DNA from: JBELHO01 sp042091375
GTDB taxonomy: Bacteria; Pseudomonadota; Gammaproteobacteria; Enterobacterales; Alteromonadaceae
Reading direction: 5' to 3'
NCBI GenBank assembly: GCA_042091375.1
Contig: JBELHO010000098.1
Coordinates: 1-6,400, forward strand
DNA length: 6,400 bases
Below, piece by piece: positions 1 to 5,303 of the stretch. Position 1 is the stretch's first letter. Every line of letters begins with the position of its first letter. The notes below the pieces were generated by a model, which was given only the letters and a program-made list of their open reading frames with translations, searched no databases and had not been told where the DNA came from. The position numbers and the translations under genes were made by a program.

Positions 1-101
1 CCTAAGTTTTTCGCTACTAGCAAAGCAGCCACAGCAATAACCGGTGCTAAAAAAAATAACATTAATCCAGAAATAATGATGTCAAATAATCGTTTAATCA
101 T
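1..101 (-). CDS. Phosphoglycosyl transferase (sugar transferase), N-terminal fragment
   Basis: Only the first 33 codons plus two bases are present; the gene continues past the left edge. The peptide opens MIKRLFDIIISGLMLFFLAP and continues as one hydrophobic stretch to about residue 30, followed by AKNL. This is the typical start of the bacterial sugar transferase family (Bac_transf; PglC/WbaP/WcaJ catalytic domain). Family knowledge: these enzymes transfer a sugar phosphate from a UDP-sugar to undecaprenyl phosphate at the inner membrane, starting a repeat unit. Because the catalytic-domain start lies at residue 1, with no preceding four-helix region, it is probably the small monotopic PglC-like form (inferred). 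The hydrophobic stretch would be the re-entrant membrane helix, with P20 as the helix breaker; A19 stands where Ser often precedes that Pro. Its ATG overlaps the end of the upstream glycosyltransferase by 8 bases (ATGATTAA) with only a weak ribosome binding site. The sugar donor cannot be told from this fragment. Confidence 0.85.
   Translation of the reverse strand, partial: MIKRLFDIIISGLMLFFLAPVIAVAALLVAKNL
94..101 (-). other. 8-base overlap, glycosyltransferase end with sugar transferase start
   Basis: Minus strand ATGATTAA contains both the sugar transferase ATG and the TAA of the WbuB-like gene in different frames. The overlap supports co-transcription and coupled synthesis of the two enzymes. 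Confidence 0.88.
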
Positions 102-1332
102 GACTTTTATAACTTTGCTCTATGTATGCAACAAAATGGTCACTTAACTTTTGTCGGTTAAATTGCTCTGATGCAAGGGTTTGCGCATTTTTCGACATAC
201 TGGGTAAAGACTCCTTGTTATCGCGCAAATACAGTAAAGCATTAGCCAGTGCTTGTGGATCATCTGGGGCAACTGCCATACCGCACTGATGAGTGGTAAT
301 TAAATCGGCCAGCCAGCCGGGATAGTTGTTGACTACAGGTAAACCCGCGGCAATATAGTCAAAAAATTTGTTGGGTGATGTGCCGTAATAAAATGCGGGT
401 ACGTTGGCAAGTAATTGTAGGCCAACATCAGCAGCGTGCATATACTCGGCAAGTTTGTTTTTATTGACAGGCTCAAGAAAAATAACATTACTCAATTGCT
501 GGTCAAGTACTTGTTGCTGTAGTGAGCTTTTTAATCGGCCTTGTCCCACTAACACTATTTTTATATCACTCTGCTGCTCAGCTTCGAGTAGGGCAGCTAC
601 TTTGATAATATTTTCTAAGCCATTTGCTTGACCATGAGTGCCAGTAAATATAGCGACAAAGTCTGTTTCAGTTAGTGAATTATCCGGCCAAATAGCAGGT
701 GTTATTGGCTGTTGTTGGGCGAATATATTTAGATCACAACCATTGGCGATCATAGCGACGGCTTGGTCTTGATCTAAGTGACGCTGAATACCTTTTACAA
801 TACCCGGTGATAAGCCAATATGACCATGAGCACTTTTATAGGCAAGCCACTCGAGTACTGCAAGCGAACCGAGTATTAATGGGTTTGTGATCACTCCCAT
901 TGCTTTTGGTAACTCAGGCCATAAATCGCGCACTTCAAAAATAAAATGCTTGTTGCGTAACCAGCGGGCAAATATCCCTGGTAGTGCTGCTGTTAAAGGC
1001 GTTGATGTGGCAAAAATAACATCATATTGTTGTGTTAAGGCGACTTTGATACTGCGATAAGCATATTTCATAAAAGCAGAGGTGCGTTGCCAAAAGCTTT
1101 GATTATTAGAATAATCTACGGCAAATTCGATAATGTTGATGCCATCGACGACGCCGCGTCGTTGACCGTTAATAAATGCTGATTGCAAGCCGGTATTGGC
1201 TCCGTCATAGCTACCGCATACCATAGTCACTTGGTGCCCAGATACAATAAGTTTTTTGGCCATTTCGTATGAGCGAGTGCCAGTTGAGCCCATAGGTGTC
1301 GAAAAATGTTGATGAAAGTAAAGTATTTTCAT
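94..1332 (-). CDS. GT4 glycosyltransferase, WbuB-like
   Basis: Complete 412-residue GT-B glycosyltransferase, expected to be cytoplasmic or peripheral on the inner membrane, adding a sugar from a nucleotide donor to a lipid-linked oligosaccharide. The N-terminal acceptor domain opens MKILYFHQHFSTPMGSTGTR, with the glycine-containing loop (G15-G18) common to this group. The hallmark EVRDLWPELP lies at 133-142 and is characteristic of the WbuB-like GT4 branch. The donor domain runs from about 225: FTGTHGQANGLENI (229-242), LVGQGR (261-266), then SPNKFFDYIAAGLPVV (319-334). The classical EX7E pair is degenerate: the second Glu is D325 and the first position is G317; related enzymes of this branch also have a P-x-K-x-x-E/D-Y form here (from memory). 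The ATG follows the TAA of the heparinase-family gene with no gap and no clear Shine-Dalgarno, pointing to coupled translation. Placement directly before a sugar transferase gene is common in O-antigen and capsule loci. WbuB itself acts on FucNAc; the sugar used here is unknown. Confidence 0.93.
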   Translation of the reverse strand: MKILYFHQHFSTPMGSTGTRSYEMAKKLIVSGHQVTMVCGSYDGANTGLQSAFINGQRRGVVDGINIIEFAVDYSNNQSFWQRTSAFMKYAYRSIKVALTQQYDVIFATSTPLTAALPGIFARWLRNKHFIFEVRDLWPELPKAMGVITNPLILGSLAVLEWLAYKSAHGHIGLSPGIVKGIQRHLDQDQAVAMIANGCDLNIFAQQQPITPAIWPDNSLTETDFVAIFTGTHGQANGLENIIKVAALLEAEQQSDIKIVLVGQGRLKSSLQQQVLDQQLSNVIFLEPVNKNKLAEYMHAADVGLQLLANVPAFYYGTSPNKFFDYIAAGLPVVNNYPGWLADLITTHQCGMAVAPDDPQALANALLYLRDNKESLPSMSKNAQTLASEQFNRQKLSDHFVAYIEQSYKSHD

Positions 1333-1335
1333 TTA
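1330..1335 (-). other. TAAATG junction, heparinase-family gene to WbuB-like glycosyltransferase
   Basis: The stop codon TAA is followed immediately by the ATG of the next gene, with no spacer. No purine-rich ribosome binding site is visible in the last codons of the upstream gene, again suggesting coupled translation in one operon. Confidence 0.85.
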
Positions 1336-3162
1336 ATGCCAATTGATTGTAGTGGTAACAATACAAGGTTTGGTTAGGGTCACTTGCAACATAGGTATTT
1401 GCTGTTTTTGTAAATAATATCGAGACATTAGCCCTTGGGCAAGGGCAATATTGTTAATTGCTTCGCTGGCGCATACGGTTATTGTTATTTTTTCAGCACT
1501 AAGGGTATTACCATTGAGCTGCCATTGTTTATTGGCGAGTTGCCAACGCAACACCGCTGATGAGTTAAAACCAGATAAGGTGTCAGTGATCTCTAGACAG
1601 TTTTCAGTTAAAGTTAATTGCCTTTGGTGTTGGTGTTGACCATTGTTGTATTTTGCGCTCAGTTGACCATTGTTTAATTGCACAACCTCAGTATTTATCC
1701 AATTATTGTACAAAAATCGGGAAATGTTTGGCATTTGTTCTGTATTGTCGAATTGCACCGTACTATGGGATTTAACGCTTGGAAAATAATGTTGATAGTA
1801 AGGTTCACAGTTATAACTGTAACTGCCGGTGCCAACTAATAGATTGTCTTCGCCGAGCCAAAAATCGACATGTAGGGCATCACAAGCCGATGGACGAAAC
1901 TTAAGATCAGGCGTTCTGATAAAACAAGACGCGACTGAATTGGACACTTGATGATAGCTAGTGTTCAGTGCCTTATTGTTAATTTGTGCACTATCTTGGT
2001 TGGATGCCAAGGCAGTGCAGGGAAATAATGCCTGCAATTGGCCGCAGTCTACTTGCTGATGATAAGCAGTTTTGCCTAAAAACAACTGAAAAGCCCACTG
2101 TAGCGAAGGCCGATAGTCTTGATAGTCAGATGTGGTGATAGGCAGTAATTGCGCACCATCATTGAGCCCTAAAAGAGCCGCTTTACCGCTTGTTGGCTCA
2201 GTAACATTATGCAGCCAATAGCAGCATAACCTGACTTTTAGGTAATAGTGTTTGCTGAATTCAGGCTGTTGCCATTGTTGCCGAAAAAATTCTGTTAAGG
2301 ATAAAGTATCCAACATTAAACGATGATAGTTAACCGAATTTTGACTGAAGCAGCCGTCGTCATCAATCAATTTTGCGGCTCTATTTTCTAACCAATATTG
2401 GCCGGTTTTTTGCCAATTTTTGACTTGTTTACAATGGCAAAACTCACTGCGTGAGCGCAGTAACAAGCCACCTATATACAGTGCTGCAGCTTCACTTGTG
2501 CCGTGATTGTTATCTTGCGCCATAGCGTAGTGTAATGTCGGTGAGATACGCAGCAAGTGCTGATAAATCAATTCAGCTAAAGGTTTAGATAATTGCGCCT
2601 GCGGATCAACAAGGTAATGACATGCTGCAAGGTGCATCACTCTGATCGCTGTTTCTTGGCCACATTTCCAGTTAACACCTTGGTTTATTGGGTTGTGAAA
2701 ACACCAATCACTTAACCATGTATTGAGTTTTTGTAGTTCTCGTGCATCAGCGCTTTTTTTATAGTTAACAGCAAAAATCACTGTCCATTGCAGGCGTGAT
2801 AACTCCCAAACGGTTTTTATATCGCCTACGGCTAAATCAAAATCATTTAATGTCGACCAGTGTTGCTGGTTGTTAGCTACCCTTTTACCGGTCATAACGG
2901 AGGCATGCCAGTCAGGTAAGTTGTTGGTGTCTACAACAAGCCAACCAAAGGCTTTGACAGGTAAAAAACTGTCGTTGTTTCTGGTTTGATGTTGGCTAGT
3001 GGACTCAAAAAATGCAAGCTGTTCATTTTTTGAGTTTAGCATTTTAATGGGTAATTTTTTAACAAAATAGCCCGACTTGATAAATAGTCGATAGATAAAC
3101 ACTTGGCAAAGATTAACAATACCTAAGCGCTTAAAAGTGATTATCTTGGCAATGACTGACAC
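1333..3162 (-). CDS. Heparinase II/III-family polysaccharide lyase homologue
   Basis: A 609-residue protein with the two-part heparinase II/III layout: an N-terminal alpha/alpha toroid (about 60-360) and a C-terminal beta-sandwich (about 400-605). Visible family signatures are WELSRLQW (119-126), NWKCGQETAIRVMHL (164-178), DNNHGTSEAAALYIGG (217-232), FSQNSVNYHRLMLD (272-285), LHVDFW (430-435), GTGSYSYN (444-451) and SHSTVQFD (465-472, the family's HNTV-like site). By analogy with heparinases II/III, the likely catalytic residues are N218/N219, H220, Y279 and H431, all retained, so activity is plausible. The family cleaves uronate-containing glycans by beta-elimination; dermatan sulfate C5-epimerase uses a related fold and residues, so epimerisation is an alternative. 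No Sec signal or lipobox is seen: the N-terminus (MSVIAKIITFKRLGI) is basic and weakly amphipathic, suggesting a cytoplasmic location (inference). The start is GTG, 5 bases after the oxidoreductase stop. It is the only standard start between an in-frame upstream TGA and the next GTG (codon 21), and no clear ribosome binding site precedes it. The substrate is unknown. Confidence 0.9.
   Translation of the reverse strand: MSVIAKIITFKRLGIVNLCQVFIYRLFIKSGYFVKKLPIKMLNSKNEQLAFFESTSQHQTRNNDSFLPVKAFGWLVVDTNNLPDWHASVMTGKRVANNQQHWSTLNDFDLAVGDIKTVWELSRLQWTVIFAVNYKKSADARELQKLNTWLSDWCFHNPINQGVNWKCGQETAIRVMHLAACHYLVDPQAQLSKPLAELIYQHLLRISPTLHYAMAQDNNHGTSEAAALYIGGLLLRSRSEFCHCKQVKNWQKTGQYWLENRAAKLIDDDGCFSQNSVNYHRLMLDTLSLTEFFRQQWQQPEFSKHYYLKVRLCCYWLHNVTEPTSGKAALLGLNDGAQLLPITTSDYQDYRPSLQWAFQLFLGKTAYHQQVDCGQLQALFPCTALASNQDSAQINNKALNTSYHQVSNSVASCFIRTPDLKFRPSACDALHVDFWLGEDNLLVGTGSYSYNCEPYYQHYFPSVKSHSTVQFDNTEQMPNISRFLYNNWINTEVVQLNNGQLSAKYNNGQHQHQRQLTLTENCLEITDTLSGFNSSAVLRWQLANKQWQLNGNTLSAEKITITVCASEAINNIALAQGLMSRYYLQKQQIPMLQVTLTKPCIVTTTINWH
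1635..1674. repeat. 13-base direct repeat encoding NNGQ twice
   Basis: The plus-strand sequence GTTGACCATTGTT occurs at 1635-1647 and again at 1662-1674, a 27-base (9-codon) period that stays in frame. It encodes NNGQ at residues 497-500 and 506-509 of the heparinase-family protein, probably a loop or strand pair in the beta-sandwich. It could be a trace of a small tandem duplication; the remaining bases of the two units differ. Confidence 0.5.
3003..3035. repeat. Perfect 12-bp inverted repeat inside the heparinase-family gene
   Basis: The arms ACTCAAAAAATG (3003-3014) and CATTTTTTGAGT (3024-3035) are exact reverse complements separated by 9 bases. The mRNA could fold into a 12-pair, mostly A-U stem with a 9-base loop, located around codons 43-53 of the heparinase-family gene, about 130 bases after its GTG. 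It is not followed by a U-run in the direction of transcription, so it does not look like an intrinsic terminator. It encodes normal-looking protein (NSKNEQLAFFES), so a chance origin is possible. Confidence 0.6.
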
Positions 3163-3170
3163 AGTAATTA
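3160..3170 (-). other. TAA - 5 bases - GTG junction, oxidoreductase to heparinase-family gene
   Basis: Minus strand reads TAATTACTGTG. This is the only intergenic DNA in the window. The downstream gene begins with GTG, and the region before it shows no convincing Shine-Dalgarno, so its translation probably depends on ribosomes finishing the oxidoreductase. Such a junction could keep the lyase homologue at a lower level than its neighbours (inference). Confidence 0.75.
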
Positions 3171-5303
3171 GTGGTCTTGTTGTCTGAGCTGCTCAACCAC
3201 ATCTAAAGTGATTTGCGCTACTTCAAATATTTGATCAGCGGCAATAGGGGTATCTTTACCTTCAGTGATAGCCGATAAAAACGCTGCTGCACAGGCTTTT
3301 TGGCCTTTGTCTTGTTGCCATAAGTTTAGTTTTTTGAAATGTTTAAAGCCAAAGCCTGTCAATTTTCTGAAGTTGTCGAGTTGCAAGACTTTACCGTCAG
3401 CAAATACTTCAATGCGCTCTTTAGGAAAAGTATTGGCACCGTTTGCTAAATAGTGAATGGTGCCAAAGGAGCCATCGGCAAAACCCAGAATAATAGCGGC
3501 TTTGTCTTCTACTATGTCGACGGTGTTGCTTGTCCCCATTCTTCTTGCTTGCACTGAAGTGATTTTATTACCGGCGAGAAAACGCATTAAATCAATAAAA
3601 TGACATGCTTCTCCAACAATACGTCCACCGCCTTTAGATATGTCCTGAGTCCAATGGTCAACGGGGATAAAGCCAGCATTAATGGTCATAATAAATGACT
3701 TGGGCTGCCGAATGGGCTCGAGTAACTGTTTCATTTTGATAATTTGTGGTGCGAAACGGCGATTATAACCTACCATTAGGTGTAACTTATTGCCTTGACT
3801 TGAATAAGCGGACTGCACTTGTTGTAATTGTTTCTGGTTGATGGCAAGGGGTTTTTCAACAAAAACATGTTTTCCCAGAGTCAGAGCTTTAGTAACAAAG
3901 TCGGCATGACTATTGTGTTGAGTCACCACCGCAATAGTATTTATTTGTTGGTTATTGAGCATGGCCTCAGTGTCAGTCGTTGCCTGATGAAAACCACTGT
4001 TTTTGCCATGGATAACACTGTTAACACCGCCAGATGTTGCCAGTGTGTGCAACTCTGCGTTGGCCGCTTTAAATGCAGGGATCAGAATACGTGATGCATA
4101 ATTACCCGCGCCGACAAAACCAACCACAGGTGAGTTTTTAGGGTAGTCTGGTTGTGGATTTAATTGTACATGAGTGGTGTTTTTATCATCTGCATTTTGT
4201 TGATATTGCAATAGAATGCCTAGTGCCTGGGCGTTATCGGTTAACTCTTGGTACGCATTAAGGGCATCGGAAAATAAATAGCGATGACTTATCAAGGGTT
4301 TTACGTCAATTTTACCTGCGGACATCATGTCGAGAATAGCCACAAAGTTGCGTTGCTCAGTCCAGCGCACATGCCCAAAGGGATAGTCGTGCCCTTGCTG
4401 CTCATAGCTTTCGTCATATCTACCAGGACCATAAGAGCAAGATACTTGAAAACTTAATTCTTTTTCATAAAATTCACTGCGATTCAGGGTTAATCCAGTG
4501 ACACCCACTAAAATTATCCTACCTCGCTGACGAGACATATTAGCCGCTTGCGAGACTGGATCGCTTGAAGCTGTTGATGCGGTAATAATCACTGCGTCAG
4601 CGCCTTTACCGCGACTAAAATTGATCCCCTCAGATACCGGATTTTCTCCCTGCGTTGGATTACAGGTTTGCGCACCAAATGACTGTGCTAAGGCTAATTT
4701 TTTATCGTCAAAATCAATTGCTAATACCCTACAGCCGTTGGCAATTAGCAATTGGATGGTCAGTAAACCAATCAGTCCAGCGCCGATCACCACAACGGAC
4801 TCACCCAAGGTTGGCTTGGCTAAGCGAAGTCCTTGTAGGCCTATCGAGGCAAGTACTGTAAAGACTGCACTCTCGTCATCGACATTGTCGGGGATTTTTG
4901 CCGCTAAGTTACTAGGCACTCTAACCAAATCTGCATGTGGTCCATTAGAAACTACTCGGTCCCCAATCGCGAACTCTTTGATGCCTTTGCCAACGGCTGA
5001 CACTACCCCGACGTGGCAATAACCTAGACTTAAGGGTTGCGCTAGCTTGGAGCGTACCGCATCAACTGTAGTAAGCAAGCCGTCGGTTTTAATTTTATCG
5101 ACAACCATTTTTACTTTTTCAGGTTGTTTACGCGCTTTATCTATGAGTGATGCTTTACCAAAATCGACTAGCATACGCTCAGTACCAACAGAAATTAAAC
5201 TAACCGATGCAGAAATATTTAAGTGACCATTTTTTTTCCGCGGGTTAGGTGCGGTAATTAAACTCGTCTCACCTGTGCCCATGTTTTGTAGTATTTGTTT
5301 CAT
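3168..5303 (-). CDS. Bi-domain oxidoreductase: MDR/alcohol-dehydrogenase-like plus Gfo/Idh/MocA
   Basis: A 711-residue natural fusion of two NAD(P)-binding enzymes. Residues 1 to about 366 resemble medium-chain (zinc-type) alcohol dehydrogenases: SVGTERMLVDFGKA (38-51), GYCHVGVV (94-101), GDRVVSNGPHA (114-124) and the Rossmann motif GAGLIG (174-179), with D197 after the second strand favouring NAD(H). The catalytic-zinc Cys near residue 40 and the four-Cys structural-zinc loop are missing. A linker of about 25 residues leads to a Gfo/Idh/MocA domain (about 392-711): GFVGAGNYAS (395-404), EKPLA (483-487, catalytic-type K484), GYNRRFAP (512-519) and GEACHFIDLMRFLAG (564-578) with H568. The Asp that precedes this His by four residues in inositol dehydrogenase is G564 here. 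This architecture recurs in polysaccharide loci, often near heparinase-family genes (from memory), but its reaction is not established to my knowledge. A sugar or nucleotide-sugar oxidation/reduction or epimerisation is inferred. The ATG overlaps the upstream stop (ATGA), with a partial AAGAGA ribosome binding site about 10 bases upstream. M8 is a less likely start because homologues begin MKQIL. Confidence 0.93.
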   Translation of the reverse strand: MKQILQNMGTGETSLITAPNPRKKNGHLNISASVSLISVGTERMLVDFGKASLIDKARKQPEKVKMVVDKIKTDGLLTTVDAVRSKLAQPLSLGYCHVGVVSAVGKGIKEFAIGDRVVSNGPHADLVRVPSNLAAKIPDNVDDESAVFTVLASIGLQGLRLAKPTLGESVVVIGAGLIGLLTIQLLIANGCRVLAIDFDDKKLALAQSFGAQTCNPTQGENPVSEGINFSRGKGADAVIITASTASSDPVSQAANMSRQRGRIILVGVTGLTLNRSEFYEKELSFQVSCSYGPGRYDESYEQQGHDYPFGHVRWTEQRNFVAILDMMSAGKIDVKPLISHRYLFSDALNAYQELTDNAQALGILLQYQQNADDKNTTHVQLNPQPDYPKNSPVVGFVGAGNYASRILIPAFKAANAELHTLATSGGVNSVIHGKNSGFHQATTDTEAMLNNQQINTIAVVTQHNSHADFVTKALTLGKHVFVEKPLAINQKQLQQVQSAYSSQGNKLHLMVGYNRRFAPQIIKMKQLLEPIRQPKSFIMTINAGFIPVDHWTQDISKGGGRIVGEACHFIDLMRFLAGNKITSVQARRMGTSNTVDIVEDKAAIILGFADGSFGTIHYLANGANTFPKERIEVFADGKVLQLDNFRKLTGFGFKHFKKLNLWQQDKGQKACAAAFLSAITEGKDTPIAADQIFEVAQITLDVVEQLRQQDH
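5300..5303 (-). other. ATGA stop/start overlap between glycosyltransferase and oxidoreductase
   Basis: On the minus strand the glycosyltransferase stop TGA and the oxidoreductase ATG share bases as ATGA. This is the classical arrangement for translational coupling by ribosome re-initiation and places the two genes in one transcript. Confidence 0.9.

Noticed and set aside
2956..2973. GACAG...CTGTC hairpin next to a TTGACA-like hexamer in the heparinase-family gene
   Set aside because: Five-pair stem, no well-placed -10 element, and on the strand opposite to transcription.
1333..3162. Heparin or glycosaminoglycan degradation locus
   Set aside because: No signal peptide, sulfatase, TonB-type receptor or sugar-catabolic gene is present; all neighbours are glycan-assembly genes.
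4621..5022. Plus-strand open frame of 133 codons opposite the oxidoreductase
   Set aside because: It lies wholly antisense to a strongly conserved enzyme, has no recognisable domain or ribosome binding site, and reads as a low-complexity shadow. The other plus-strand frames (404-631, 1451-1639, 3265-3453, 3828-4094, 4655-4861, 5859-6095, 6135-6380) were dismissed for the same reasons.
3168..5303. Two separate genes (zinc alcohol dehydrogenase and Gfo/Idh/MocA) or a frameshifted pair
   Set aside because: The frame is continuous through a short linker and the two-domain layout is a known recurring architecture; zinc ligands are absent, so it should not be called a zinc-dependent dehydrogenase.
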